Position numbers and translations under genes: made by a program. Positions 43,169-52,603 of a DNA stretch of 62,849 nucleotides are shown here, piece by piece. This stretch comes from Bacteroidaceae bacterium (GTDB taxonomy: Bacteria; Bacteroidota; Bacteroidia; Bacteroidales; Bacteroidaceae). Under the pieces are notes generated by a model that saw nothing but the letters and a program-made list of their open reading frames with translations, was not told the DNA's origin and searched no databases. The stretch's first letter is position 1. Each line of letters opens with the position of its first letter. The stretch covers positions 1 through 62,849 of the forward strand of contig JAKSLJ010000019.1 of the NCBI GenBank assembly GCA_024401275.1. The letters are read 5' to 3'.

Positions 43169-44890
43169 TCATATATCGCCAATCTGCTTGAAGTATTCCT
43201 CTGTCGTTTGATTCTCGTTTATTCGCGGAGTGCGCTTTTTGAGATAGTTATTGTATCTTAGCCTTAAATCGCCCGAACCTGACTTCAGACTTGTTCGTCC
43301 TACTCTCAGGCTGAGAATCTGCGCCTGCACATCCTCCACGCGGTTTCGCTCTTGCTGCGTCTTGCACTTTCGGTAAGCCCTATCGAGCAGTTTCTCAGAC
43401 TCCGCGATGAAAGAATCGGTAAACAGCGGCGAATTTGCCTCGATGCCATTCTTCAGATGAAGATCAGACTTTGCCAGGTTCTTGCACAGCTGGTAATATG
43501 AAAAAACATAGGATGAGGCAGCACCGTAATAATCGGAAATGAACTCCTTTGCAAGCTTGTCAACATCCTGCTTAGGATTCCACAGAAGCTTCGCTAACAT
43601 CCACGCTTTCAGTTCGTTGAACTCACCGCTTGCGCTCTGGTATTGCCCGAGCAAGAGAGTTGCGCTGACATTGTTTCTGGCGAAGAAATCCAGATTATCG
43701 GCAAAGGTTGCGAAGTTTGGATATGGAGTGTTATACTGATAGAAATTGGCAACATAATCCCAAATCATCAGCTCTTGCGCACATCGTGACCAGCCTTGCA
43801 AGTCCTTTTTGAAAGAAGCATTCTCGGGGCAAGTTTCCAAAGCATGGCTACGGCAGCAATTGTTTGTACAAAGACGAATGGCGACATTCTTCCTGGCAAC
43901 GATGTTCTTCGGCGCTGTCCTGCCATACTGGTAAGCAAGCGTGCAGACCTTCTTGCCCGGATATTGCTTTTCCACAGCCTCTGCAACCTTATTTACAAAC
44001 CAGAGGATTATGCCCGAATGCTCCGAACCGTATTTCTGCTCTATTGCCTTGCATTTCTTGCACTCGCAGAAATCGTTGTTGTCTAGCTGCGAAACATCAT
44101 AGTAAAGATAGTCAGGATTGCTCTTTATGGACTGCAGGGTTTTCTTGATTGTTATGTTCAGCACGTCGTTGTTAGACAAGCAACGCTGCGCGTTCTTCGT
44201 TCTCTTGCCATTCCTTTCGGCAAAATATTCAGGATGAGAATCCCAATAGTCATCTGCTGCGATATAAGTTCCAAGTGTGTGAGCGCCAAGGCAAGCCTCC
44301 CTGCCGCCATATTGATTCTTTTGCGCATTCCAGTTATAGTTGCTCCTGTTGTGGGCAGCCCAAGCAGGATTTGTGGTGCAAACATAGTACATCGGGTAAC
44401 GCAACTTCAGGGCAGGCTTTTCCGAACGATGTATATTATTGAAAGTAAACGCTTTACGCTTCGGAATCTTTGTGTAATCTGCCGTGTACCACCTTACTCC
44501 AAGTTCGTTCTCAAGGAAGGCAAAAACGCCATACATTGTGCCGCGCTTGCTGCCACCAAAAACAAGAAGATTATCGCCAACGGTTTTGTACACGAAAGTT
44601 TCATCGTCAGCCGCCGGCTTGGACATTCCCGCCATCTGCGCTGTTCGTGCGTTATATCCCACGAAAAGGCATTTTCCCGAACGATTCAAGTTGTTCGTAA
44701 CAGGAAATTCCGCACCGCTTATCTGCTTCAGATACATGGCAAGTTCCTTTGCAGCCGTCTTTTCGGACTCACTGGCATCCTGGGCGACGACAATGGAATA
44801 ATCCGTCTTTCCGTCTTTGAAGAGATTTGCTGCAGAAAGAGTAACGATGTGCAAAAAGAGCAGTACAATTATGTTAGATAATCTTTGCAT
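43169..44890 (-). CDS. DUF4838 / glycoside-hydrolase-like secreted protein
   Basis: A 573-residue secreted protein. The chosen ATG (44890) gives a signal peptide (MQRLSNIIVLLFLHIVTLSAA); a longer frame from 44932 would overlap the promoter box. Residues about 30-140 look like the GH20/GH67 N-terminal alpha/beta domain (AAKELAMYLKQISGAEFPVT, GSKRGTMYGVFAFLENELGVRWY). The core is DUF4838-like with CECKKCKAIEQKYG near 270 and an Asn/Cys-rich CTNNCCRSHALETCPENAS. Predicted to act on sugars outside the cytoplasm; no activity can be assigned. A divergent promoter pair separates it from the aminotransferase gene. Confidence 0.72.
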   Translation of the reverse strand: MQRLSNIIVLLFLHIVTLSAANLFKDGKTDYSIVVAQDASESEKTAAKELAMYLKQISGAEFPVTNNLNRSGKCLFVGYNARTAQMAGMSKPAADDETFVYKTVGDNLLVFGGSKRGTMYGVFAFLENELGVRWYTADYTKIPKRKAFTFNNIHRSEKPALKLRYPMYYVCTTNPAWAAHNRSNYNWNAQKNQYGGREACLGAHTLGTYIAADDYWDSHPEYFAERNGKRTKNAQRCLSNNDVLNITIKKTLQSIKSNPDYLYYDVSQLDNNDFCECKKCKAIEQKYGSEHSGIILWFVNKVAEAVEKQYPGKKVCTLAYQYGRTAPKNIVARKNVAIRLCTNNCCRSHALETCPENASFKKDLQGWSRCAQELMIWDYVANFYQYNTPYPNFATFADNLDFFARNNVSATLLLGQYQSASGEFNELKAWMLAKLLWNPKQDVDKLAKEFISDYYGAASSYVFSYYQLCKNLAKSDLHLKNGIEANSPLFTDSFIAESEKLLDRAYRKCKTQQERNRVEDVQAQILSLRVGRTSLKSGSGDLRLRYNNYLKKRTPRINENQTTEEYFKQIGDI

Positions 44891-44920
44891 TATTACCACA
44901 TATATCACTAATTGACGATG

Positions 44921-44928
44921 CAAAGTTA
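44921..44928 (-). promoter_or_regulatory. Promoter -7 box for DUF4838 gene
   Basis: TAACTTTG on the minus strand, 30 bases before the ATG at 44890; it lies inside the longer possible reading frame and so argues for the shorter start. Confidence 0.65.
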
Positions 44929-44970
44929 GCAAATAATTGAATAAACAAGAAGCTTTTCCGAAAAAAATTG

Positions 44971-44978
44971 TAACTTTG
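44971..44978 (+). promoter_or_regulatory. Promoter -7 box for sugar aminotransferase
   Basis: TAACTTTG, 20 bases before the ATG at 44999; divergent from the box at 44921-44928, with 42 bases between them. Confidence 0.65.
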
Positions 44979-44998
44979 CTCCCAATATAACGAAAACT

Positions 44999-46099
44999 AT
45001 GATAAAATTTCTGGATTTAAAAGCATATACCGACAAGTATGCAGACGAAATAAAAGAGGCGACAAATCGCGTCGTGGATTCAGGCTGGTTTCTGCAAGGA
45101 AAAGAAAACGGACAGTTTGAAAAAGACTATGCCGCATACATCGGCTCGCCTTTCTGCATAGGCTGTGCCAACGGACTTGACGCCCTCACTCTGATATATC
45201 GCGCTTATGTGGAAATGGGCATCATGAAGCCCGGCGACGAGGTAATAGTGCCGGCAAACACATTCATCGCATCCATTCTTGCCATTACGGAAAACGGACT
45301 TGTGCCGGTTCTCGTAGAGCCCGACGCAGACACTCTTGAGATTGACGCTGAGAAGATTGAGGCTGCCATAACGGAACGCACTCGAAGCATAATGATTGTT
45401 CACCTTTACGGCAGAATTGCATATACGGAAAAGATTGGCGAAATTTGCAGGAAATACAACCTGAAACTCGTCGAGGACAATGCTCAGGCTCACGGTTGCC
45501 GCTTTGGAAATCAGCGAACTGGCTCCATTGGCGATGCTGCCGGTCATTCCTTCTATCCTGGAAAGAATCTCGGCGCTCTTGGCGATGGCGGTGCAGTTAC
45601 CACAAACGACGCAAAGCTTGCCGCTGCCGTTCGCACTCTTGCCAACTACGGATCGCAGAAGAAATATGTGTTCGAATATGCGGGACGCAATTCGCGACTG
45701 GATGAGATTCAGGCGGCAATTCTTGATGCCAAACTGAAACATCTTGACGAGGACAACGCTTGGCGCCAGAAAATAGGAAATTTCTATTACCAGAACATCA
45801 GCAACCCACTGATAAAGCTGCCGACTTATCTTGCTGATGAGCAGAATGTTTATCATCTTTTCCCAATCTTCTGCGAGCGCCGCGATGAGCTTCAGAAATT
45901 CCTCGCTGACAATGGAGTACAGACTCTCATCCACTACCCTATCCCACCGCATAAGCAAGAATGCTACAAGGATTGGAACGAATTGTCCCTGCCTATCAGC
46001 GAGAAGATTCATCGTGAGGAATTGTCTCTTCCGATAAGCCCAGTGCTGAGTTTGGAAGATGCAGAAACCATCGTAAAACTCATTAATATTTTCGGATAA
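44999..46099 (+). CDS. DegT/DnrJ/EryC1/StrS-type sugar aminotransferase
   Basis: PLP-dependent transaminase of nucleotide-linked keto-sugars (366 residues). [23 protein letters not shown] near 82, [45 protein letters not shown] near 155-200 with the PLP-binding Lys in FYPGKNLG, and the ending [13 protein letters not shown] typical of FdtB/QdtB-like dTDP-3-keto sugar aminotransferases. It probably makes an aminosugar donor for the adjoining polysaccharide. No partner isomerase or acetyltransferase of the FdtA/FdtC type lies next to it. It has its own promoter box. Confidence 0.9.
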   Translation: MIKFLDLKAYTDKYADEIKEATNRVVDSGWFLQGKENGQFEKDYAAYIGSPFCIGCANGLDALTLIYRAYVEMGIMKPGDEVIVPANTFIASILAITENGLVPVLVEPDADTLEIDAEKIEAAITERTRSIMIVHLYGRIAYTEKIGEICRKYNLKLVEDNAQAHGCRFGNQRTGSIGDAAGHSFYPGKNLGALGDGGAVTTNDAKLAAAVRTLANYGSQKKYVFEYAGRNSRLDEIQAAILDAKLKHLDEDNAWRQKIGNFYYQNISNPLIKLPTYLADEQNVYHLFPIFCERRDELQKFLADNGVQTLIHYPIPPHKQECYKDWNELSLPISEKIHREELSLPISPVLSLEDAETIVKLINIFG

Positions 46100-46104
46100 C
46101 AAAG

Positions 46105-46151
46105 CTGATAATTGACACAACACGCAGCTTATAATTGACACAATACGCAAA
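46105..46151. repeat. Direct repeat ATAATTGACACAAxACGCA
   Basis: Two copies of ATAATTGACACAACACGCA/ATAATTGACACAATACGCA lie just after the aminotransferase stop. Confidence 0.7.
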
Positions 46152-46232
46152 AAAGTCTTGCTTTTAGTTATGAATTTCCACAATATAGGGGTGTATTAAA
46201 TTATTTTAACACATTATAAATAAATAAATTAC

Positions 46233-46240
46233 TAATTTTG
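46233..46240 (+). promoter_or_regulatory. Promoter -7 box for the envelope operon
   Basis: TAATTTTG fits TAnnTTTG in an AT-rich region, about 93 bases before the first codon of the DUF3575 operon. Confidence 0.6.
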
Positions 46241-46332
46241 CAGCCGATAAGGTATTAGTTTGGGCGAAGATTGCAATGCCCTTAAAATGTATTTGATGGC
46301 GGATTCAGGCCGCCTGTAATTGAAGATTTATT
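46241..46332 (+). promoter_or_regulatory. Structured 5' leader of the envelope operon
   Basis: The leader is about 90 nt long and can form GGGC-N12-GCCC (46262-46281) and GGCGG-N7-CCGCC (46298-46314) hairpins. I do not recognise a known riboswitch class. Confidence 0.35.
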
Positions 46333-47442
46333 TTGAACAAGATACGACTTTTCTTACTGTCGCTGTGTCTCTTTACCTCTTCTTTGGCGACAAAGGCTCA
46401 GGTTGTTGACACCCGTACTAAGGTGGAGCATCTGACTTTTGCGGAACGCCTTTCGGTAAAGACAAATACAGTTGACTGGTTGACAATGACTCCAAACATC
46501 GGATTGGAATTTGATGTTCGTGGCACCAACTGGAACCGTTGGGCAGTAGTTCTGGATCTTAAGGCTAATTGGGAGCCAGACCACACTTTCAAACCAGGTA
46601 TTTTACTCAAGCGCCAGCAGGCTCGCATCGAAGCGCGCAACTATTGGCGCACTCGCCCACTCGACGGACGCTATGTCAATTTCCACTCAAACTGGATTGA
46701 CAAGCTGTTCTCTTTCCGCCGTTTGCGTTCAAAGCATCCTCTAACAACTTACTACAGAGGACTTTATGCTGCTGCCGACCGCTTTGCATTCCTTTTTGGT
46801 GGAAGCGAAGGTGTTCGCGGAAATTCTTTCTCCGGCGGTTTCACTTACGGTATTGTCCGCCCGATGTACGAGTTCAAGAACGGCAACTCACTCGACTTTG
46901 AGGTAGGCATCAGCGCCGGTGCAACCTATGCTTTTTATGACAAGATAAGGCTTGACCGCGAACAGAATTTCTACCGCAAGACTGAAAGCGGCTTAAAGGG
47001 CATCTATCCTGCCATAAACGATATTCGCGTCGGTTTCATCTACCGCTTCGGCAAATATCCTATCACGAAGAAATATCGTTACCGTTACGATGTGGACATG
47101 GACTATGCTAACCGCAAGGACTCACTCCATCTCCTCAAGGAAAACCGCAAGGCAGAAGAAATCCGCATCGATACTCTTACACGAAATGCTGAATACAAGT
47201 TCTGGGATAAGTATCGCGAACTTACTGGCGAAAAGCGTGTTGAGCGCATCCGAAACAAGGCTGAACGCACTGGTCAGAATGCTGATTCTCTCGTTACAAA
47301 GATCAACTCCAAATATGTAAAGGAAGAGAATGCCGAGCTCGATAAGCGCGCAAAGAAAAAGAAGCGCGCAGAAAAGAAGGCGGCAAAGAAAGCCAGACTC
47401 GAGCAGAAGCGAATCCAGGCAATCAATGGAGCAAAAAGGTAA
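46333..47442 (+). CDS. DUF3575 outer-membrane protein with basic tail
   Basis: A 369-residue DUF3575-type protein. The signal peptide (MNKIRLFLLSLCLFTSSLATKAQ) begins at a TTG codon; no ATG gives it. VKTNTVDWLTMTPNIGLEFDV and later Gly/aromatic strands (WAVVLDLKANWEP, NSLDFEVGISAGATYAFYDKI, DIRVGFIYRFGKYP) suggest a small beta-barrel ending near residue 245. A long charged, Lys/Arg/Glu-rich helical tail (about 250-369) is unusual for the family and probably stays in the periplasm. First gene of a five-gene operon with another DUF3575 protein. Function unknown. Confidence 0.75.
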   Translation: MNKIRLFLLSLCLFTSSLATKAQVVDTRTKVEHLTFAERLSVKTNTVDWLTMTPNIGLEFDVRGTNWNRWAVVLDLKANWEPDHTFKPGILLKRQQARIEARNYWRTRPLDGRYVNFHSNWIDKLFSFRRLRSKHPLTTYYRGLYAAADRFAFLFGGSEGVRGNSFSGGFTYGIVRPMYEFKNGNSLDFEVGISAGATYAFYDKIRLDREQNFYRKTESGLKGIYPAINDIRVGFIYRFGKYPITKKYRYRYDVDMDYANRKDSLHLLKENRKAEEIRIDTLTRNAEYKFWDKYRELTGEKRVERIRNKAERTGQNADSLVTKINSKYVKEENAELDKRAKKKKRAEKKAAKKARLEQKRIQAINGAKR

Positions 47443-47500
47443 TTTTTAATTGATAATTGAAAATTGATAATTGAAAATTAAGAATTGGCAATTGAAAATT
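47441..47500. repeat. AATTGATAATTGAAAATT repeat between the DUF3575 genes
   Basis: Four to five copies of AATTGATAATTG/AATTGAAAATT fill the gap right after the first DUF3575 stop codon. A false TTG start at 47499 arises from this repeat. Confidence 0.8.
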
Positions 47501-47513
47501 GATAGAAAGACTA

Positions 47514-48080
47514 ATGACGAAACATATATTACATAGAATACTTGGCGTGCTGGCAATGGCTTTGTTATTGCCAACAGCAGCAAGCGCCCAGCTTTTGTCA
47601 GTGAACACTGATGTTGCCTGGGATGCCTACATGTCGCCAAACATCGGTTTTGAGCTTACCGTGGCAGACAAATCCACATTGCAGATAAACGCTCTTTCCG
47701 TTCAGAAGCCATACGGACTGGACTTCCGCGGCACAGCCATTCAGCCGGAATATCGCTACTATTTCTCTGGTCGCCCTATGCATAAGCACTTCGTCGGCAT
47801 CGGAGCCATCGGCGCTGTTTACAAGGCTGACATCAAGGGCAAGGAATACGATGGCTACGGAGTTGGCGCGGGCATGACTTTCGGCTATGTGCTGCCAATC
47901 ACCAACAGACTGAACATTGACTTCCATGCTGGTCTGGGCTATGTTCACTACAACCAGAAGGAATATTTTTACGGTCAAGACCACAAGACAAACGATACGG
48001 GCTATGAGGTTGCAAACGCAGAAGGCTCATACATCATGCCTACCAGAATTGGTGTTTCACTCTCTTACATCTTGAAATAG
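47514..48080 (+). CDS. DUF3575 small outer-membrane protein
   Basis: A 188-residue protein with a signal peptide (MTKHILHRILGVLAMALLLPTAASA, cleaved before Gln) and the DUF3575 core: LLSVNTDVAWDAYMSPNIGFELTVADKSTL, PEYRYYFSGRPMHKHFVGIGAIGAVY and a late aromatic strand ending RIGVSLSYILK, as in outer-membrane barrels. Its ATG is at 47514; the upstream TTG frame lies in an AATTGATAATT repeat. It lacks the basic tail of the preceding paralogue. It ends one base before the next gene start, so they are likely coupled. Confidence 0.78.
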   Translation: MTKHILHRILGVLAMALLLPTAASAQLLSVNTDVAWDAYMSPNIGFELTVADKSTLQINALSVQKPYGLDFRGTAIQPEYRYYFSGRPMHKHFVGIGAIGAVYKADIKGKEYDGYGVGAGMTFGYVLPITNRLNIDFHAGLGYVHYNQKEYFYGQDHKTNDTGYEVANAEGSYIMPTRIGVSLSYILK

Positions 48081-48081
48081 A

Positions 48082-50601
48082 ATGAAAAGACTACTATACA
48101 TTAATATAATACGCGCGCTCGTTGCAATCTTCGCTGTGAGTATGCTTCCGCTGCAGTCTATGGCGCAGGAGGAAAACACTGACGGAGGTTTCAGGGATGT
48201 GGACTTTCAGGTTTCGCTGAAGAACAAGTCGAGCAACAAGACGGAGTACGAACCAGTACAGTATTGCCTTGTAAAGTCAATGAAGAAGGCTCACGACCTG
48301 CGCATTGCACTTGAGAAGGCTATCTCGCAGCAGCAGGACGATTTGGCAGACGACACATACATCGATCGCGCCATGAAGAAGCAGAATGCCGTTTTCCAGG
48401 TTTCGGCAAACAACGGTTCGTTCCGCGTCCATGTTGAAGACGGTATGGCAGTTGTCGTTCTTGCCCAGTCTTCTTATGTCAAGGTGGAGGAAATAAAAAA
48501 AGGCGTTTCAAAGTATAATGTAAACATCGAGATGCGCGCCCTCAACGAGGTTACCGTCGTTGACAAGCGCCGTCGCGGTCCGGAGTTCAAGAAGGTTCCG
48601 GGCTTTGACAGCGGCTATGAGGTACGCTTCACTTTCCCAGTCTATCTTCCTGCCGGCTACACTCGCGACAATGCCCGCATGTTCATTCAGCCATTGGTTA
48701 TTGATTGCCAGACTGAAGACACTATCGCATACGCAAAACCGGTTATTTTTGAAGGCAGAAAATACCACGGTCAGCAGGTAAAGCGCATGGGATTCAACTA
48801 CGAGAAGAACGATCCCGTGGGCAAGTTCTACGACAGTTCCATCGAGTTGCGCAGCGGTGAGGAGTTCGATTACACTTACTCCGCAACCTTCCGCAAGCCG
48901 GATAAGGACAAGACTTACCGCGGTTCTTACCGTGTTATGATGGAAGATTTCCACCATGTCTTCTACGATAATGGCGGACTTGGCACTGGCTCTTGCCTTG
49001 CTTTCCGTCCGTTCAAGTTCCTTGACTTCAATGTGGCTACATCCGCAATGGACTTGAACGAAGATTTCCGCGAGGATGCAACGGCAAACTACATGGCAGT
49101 TGACCGTAAGCTTACCCTGACTTTCGAGACTGGTAAGGACATGCTCACTCGCGATTCTCTCAACGACGAACAGTTTGGCCAGCTCATCAAGGAACTCCGT
49201 TCTTACGGCGACAAGCTCTACAAGGTGCAGGTTGAAGGTACAGCCTCTGCCGAAGGTAACGAAGCTTCCAACCGCGCTCTCGCTTCACGCCGTGCTGCAA
49301 GAGCAGTGGCTATCATCAAGGACGGTCTCGGAAAGAATGCCGATGTGCGCATTCCAGACCCTACTCTCAAGGTCTATACATGGAACGATGTAGCGGAAGA
49401 CCTTAGCCGTCAGGGCTTTAAGGTAGAGGCTATGCAGGTTCGCGACATCATCCAAGAGCATTCCGGCGGCAATCCTTCTGCTGCAATGAAGTCGCTGCCA
49501 TACTATAACACGCTGATAGAAAGCATCTTGCAGAAACAGCGTATCATGCGCTGCACCTACCAGTACGAGATGGACCATGTAATGACTCCGCAGGAAGCTG
49601 CCGACGAATACTACAAGAACAAGGCGCTCTATCTCTCGGGCGAGAAGGATATGTCTGATGGCGACTACTACAATCTCTTCCAGGTTGTTACCGACCAGAA
49701 GGAGTTGGACAATATCACCGACATCGCATACAATCACATCCTGAAGACTCCAGGCTACCACCTGAACAAGTTCTCGCCTTATGTGGCAAACCGCAAGGCG
49801 CTGAAATGCATTCGCCAGGGAACTCCAGACCCAAGTATTTTGCGTCCGTTCATTGATTACAATATCAAGAACATCAACCAGCGCAAGCAGATCAACCAGT
49901 TCTCATCAATCGTGATGAACCGTCAGGAAATACTTACCAATCAGGCTATTATGTATTTCCAGGAGATGCAGTTGGACACAGCGCAGTACATCATCGACTG
50001 GCTGCCAAAGAATGGTCTTGGCGAGAAGATTGCCAGCTATGTTGACTTCATCCGTCTTTTCTTCAAGGAGCGCACTCCAGACGAAGAGACTCGCTATAAC
50101 CAGGCTTTCGACTATGTGCTCGATTCAAGTCCGGAAAACCGCGCCATTCTCTTCACTGAGCTTCGCCAGCAGCTCGGCAAGACAGTCAACCAAGCCGACT
50201 TCTATGTCAATCTGCTCGACGACAGCAACCCTAAGAAATGGTATCTGAAGGGACTTCTTTGGGCTGATCGTGCCGGAACGGAGCCTAAGGTTTACGACGA
50301 AACGCCTTATTTCCTCGCTTATTTCCAGAAGAGCTTTGACCTTGAGCCTCGCTACCAGCGCTATTATCTCAACGAAGGTGCTGTGGAAGACGACATACGC
50401 AAGCGCTATCCTTACAAGAAAAAGGATATCGAACAGTATCGCAAAAAGTTCATCGCCATTCAGGCTGCCGACCCACTCCAGAACGGTGGCACCGCAACTG
50501 AAACCGGCACAACAGCCGAAACTGGCAATATCACAGAAACTGGCAATATCACAGAAACTGGCACAACAACTGCTGACACAGAAACAAATATAACAGAATG
50601 A
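48082..50601 (+). CDS. Large envelope protein with OmpA-like domain
   Basis: An 839-residue exported protein (signal peptide MKRLLYINIIRALVAIFAVSMLPLQSMAQ). Residues about 55-165 look like a carboxypeptidase-regulatory (Ig-like) beta-sandwich: NGSFRVHVEDGMAVVVLAQ and NIEMRALNEVTVV. Residues about 343-425 resemble an OmpA C-terminal peptidoglycan-binding fold: LTLTFETGKDML, VEGTASAEGNEASNRALASRRA. The rest (430-780) is helical, TPR-like (ALYLSGEKDMSDGDYYNLFQ). A Thr/Glu/Gly-rich tail with an 18-bp tandem repeat ends it. Its stop overlaps the next ATG by 4 bases. It could anchor the operon's barrel proteins to peptidoglycan; this is inference. Confidence 0.75.
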   Translation: MKRLLYINIIRALVAIFAVSMLPLQSMAQEENTDGGFRDVDFQVSLKNKSSNKTEYEPVQYCLVKSMKKAHDLRIALEKAISQQQDDLADDTYIDRAMKKQNAVFQVSANNGSFRVHVEDGMAVVVLAQSSYVKVEEIKKGVSKYNVNIEMRALNEVTVVDKRRRGPEFKKVPGFDSGYEVRFTFPVYLPAGYTRDNARMFIQPLVIDCQTEDTIAYAKPVIFEGRKYHGQQVKRMGFNYEKNDPVGKFYDSSIELRSGEEFDYTYSATFRKPDKDKTYRGSYRVMMEDFHHVFYDNGGLGTGSCLAFRPFKFLDFNVATSAMDLNEDFREDATANYMAVDRKLTLTFETGKDMLTRDSLNDEQFGQLIKELRSYGDKLYKVQVEGTASAEGNEASNRALASRRAARAVAIIKDGLGKNADVRIPDPTLKVYTWNDVAEDLSRQGFKVEAMQVRDIIQEHSGGNPSAAMKSLPYYNTLIESILQKQRIMRCTYQYEMDHVMTPQEAADEYYKNKALYLSGEKDMSDGDYYNLFQVVTDQKELDNITDIAYNHILKTPGYHLNKFSPYVANRKALKCIRQGTPDPSILRPFIDYNIKNINQRKQINQFSSIVMNRQEILTNQAIMYFQEMQLDTAQYIIDWLPKNGLGEKIASYVDFIRLFFKERTPDEETRYNQAFDYVLDSSPENRAILFTELRQQLGKTVNQADFYVNLLDDSNPKKWYLKGLLWADRAGTEPKVYDETPYFLAYFQKSFDLEPRYQRYYLNEGAVEDDIRKRYPYKKKDIEQYRKKFIAIQAADPLQNGGTATETGTTAETGNITETGNITETGTTTADTETNITE
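50521..50563 (+). repeat. 18-bp tandem repeat in coding tail
   Basis: ACTGGCAATATCACAGAA occurs twice in a row (50521-50538, 50539-50556) followed by a partial copy, encoding the Thr-Gly-Asn-Ile-Thr-Glu unit. The period is a multiple of three. Confidence 0.85.
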
Positions 50602-52580
50602 ATAGACTGAAACAAATAGCACTCCATATAATGTTGCTGCTTCCTTTGGGAATTGCGGCGGCAGAGCCGGTTGCTCCTATTGACACCCTTGTTGATGAAG
50701 CGACAAAAGACTCTTCGCTCTATACCCGCAGGAATGTGGCTTCCGGATTCAACTCGCTTGACTATCTGTTTGAAGACCGTTACATTGCCCATGGCGACCA
50801 GTTCACCAAGCGCTGGAACGACCATCTTTTCATCGAGGCAGGACTCGGGGCAGAGCATATCATCGCTCCGACAGACGACTACAAGTTCACTCCCGTAACA
50901 TCGGCAAAGCTCAGTTTCGGCAAGCAGCTCAATGAGCGCAACACCATCCGTCTCTCAGCTTTCGGCGGCTTTGCTTACCAGAAGGAAGAGAACTTCTACA
51001 TGGTGAAGATGGGCGGAAAGATTGACCAGCTGTTCGATCTCTCAAGCTATTTCAACGGCTACGATCCTACTCGTCGCATCAGCATTTCCACTCTCCTCGG
51101 CGCGGGCGTCGTTTACTCAAAGTTTGCCGACAACAGCGGCTACAAATACTCTTCCGACGCAGCGTTTGAAGGACATATGGGCTTGCAGTTCAAGCTTTTC
51201 ACTGGTCCTCAGGGCTATGTTAACTTCGAGCCATATGTGGGAGTTGCCACCGACGCCATGGATGTCAGCGAGCAGCGCAACTGGCGAAAATACGACGGAT
51301 TCTTCGGAGCTAATCTCACTTATGTCTATTATCTCCACAACAATCTCTCGCCAGAAGCCCGCGAGCGTTATCTCACAAAGCGCAAGCTTAGCGACGACAT
51401 AACAAAAGACTCCATCCTCTACTCTTGGCAGAAGCCGCTGTTCGTAGAGATTTCCAACTCGTTCCATGCTCCTCGCTCCGGCGAAATGGCTATCAGCGAG
51501 TCTATGGGCTTGGGCTATTCTTTCGCTATCGGCAAGTGGCTTTCACCAGCCATCGCATTGCGTGCAACCATTGGCAGTCAGAACATTACAAGTTCCATCG
51601 AGGAAGGCAAACTTGGCGGTCAGTCTTATACGCAGTACAACTACGCCAACTACCTGAGCGGCAAGCTCGAAGCTCTCTTCAATCCGTTCGGACTCGTGCG
51701 CCATTACAATTGGGAATCCCGCTTCGGAGCATACGCTGTGCTCGGTCTTGAGATGGGAAAGGTTTGGAAGGAGCACGAAGATATCAACAAGATGATGCAA
51801 GGCTACACAGCCGGACTCCATCTCTGGGCTCGCCTTTCAGAAGGACTTCATCTCTTTGTAGAGCCACGCCTTGAGCATGTCATTTACCACAGTGCCAACA
51901 AAGCCGCACCAAACAATGTGCGCTATGGCGACGATTTCACAAGCTTGAATGTCGGTATTTCCATCAATACTCGCCAGCGCAAGTTTGAGGATTGGGGCAT
52001 CTACGAGGAGCTCGACCATGTGCAGTTCATGAACCGCTTCGTTGTTGGTGCCGGTGGTGGTTTGAACCATCTTCAGACCGTCAACCAGCTCAACAAGGCA
52101 CTCAAGCTTGGCTATAATGTCCAGGGCTTCATAGAGTATCATCTCAACGACATCCACGCAGCGCGTCTCTCAGGCGAGATGACGATGCATCCGCTCGACT
52201 TCATCAGCAAGAGTGAGTCGAAGGTCGATTACAGAAAGCATTGGGCAGCCTACGGATCGCTCGACTACATGGTCTGCCTCACCAATCTCATGAACGGAAC
52301 AAACCCTGACGGTCGCCGTTTCGAGGCTTTCGCCTTTGCCGGTCCTACTGCGTTCTTCAGCTATAGCAACGGAAAGGTCATTGGCCCTAAGCTCACATAC
52401 AATTTCGGAGCAAAGCTGCTCTTCAAGGTTAACAAGCACATCGGAATCCACCTCACTCCTACCTTCTACGGCGTAACGAAAGAGGTGCGCGAGGCAAGTT
52501 ATCCATACATCAACCTCAACAAAGTCTCTCTCATAGAGACCATCAATCTCGGTGCACAATATACCTTCAAGCTTTGGTAA
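50598..52580 (+). CDS. Large outer-membrane protein, probably several beta-barrel modules
   Basis: A 660-residue exported protein (signal peptide MNRLKQIALHIMLLLPLGIAAA) rich in alternating aromatic and small residues, ending with the aromatic C-terminal strand typical of outer-membrane proteins (LGAQYTFKLW). Three barrel-like blocks can be seen: about 70-270 (ending FFGANLTYVYYL), 280-455 (ending SLNVGISINT) and 485-660. Two share the pattern AY/AF-x-LGLEM or AGPTAFF then a Lys-led turn and LEHVIY/TFYGVT. Family not recognised. It overlaps the preceding gene by 4 bases and so is translated with it. Confidence 0.72.
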   Translation: MNRLKQIALHIMLLLPLGIAAAEPVAPIDTLVDEATKDSSLYTRRNVASGFNSLDYLFEDRYIAHGDQFTKRWNDHLFIEAGLGAEHIIAPTDDYKFTPVTSAKLSFGKQLNERNTIRLSAFGGFAYQKEENFYMVKMGGKIDQLFDLSSYFNGYDPTRRISISTLLGAGVVYSKFADNSGYKYSSDAAFEGHMGLQFKLFTGPQGYVNFEPYVGVATDAMDVSEQRNWRKYDGFFGANLTYVYYLHNNLSPEARERYLTKRKLSDDITKDSILYSWQKPLFVEISNSFHAPRSGEMAISESMGLGYSFAIGKWLSPAIALRATIGSQNITSSIEEGKLGGQSYTQYNYANYLSGKLEALFNPFGLVRHYNWESRFGAYAVLGLEMGKVWKEHEDINKMMQGYTAGLHLWARLSEGLHLFVEPRLEHVIYHSANKAAPNNVRYGDDFTSLNVGISINTRQRKFEDWGIYEELDHVQFMNRFVVGAGGGLNHLQTVNQLNKALKLGYNVQGFIEYHLNDIHAARLSGEMTMHPLDFISKSESKVDYRKHWAAYGSLDYMVCLTNLMNGTNPDGRRFEAFAFAGPTAFFSYSNGKVIGPKLTYNFGAKLLFKVNKHIGIHLTPTFYGVTKEVREASYPYINLNKVSLIETINLGAQYTFKLW

Positions 52581-52603
52581 GCATCTTCATTCAGCAAGCA
52601 TAT

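Noticed and set aside
45080-46183. 367-codon open frame antisense to the sugar aminotransferase
   Set aside because: Overlaps a well-supported PLP enzyme with its own promoter box.
52574-52603. TTG start for the TPR gene
   Set aside because: It lies inside the preceding gene; the ATG at 52604 gives a proper signal peptide.
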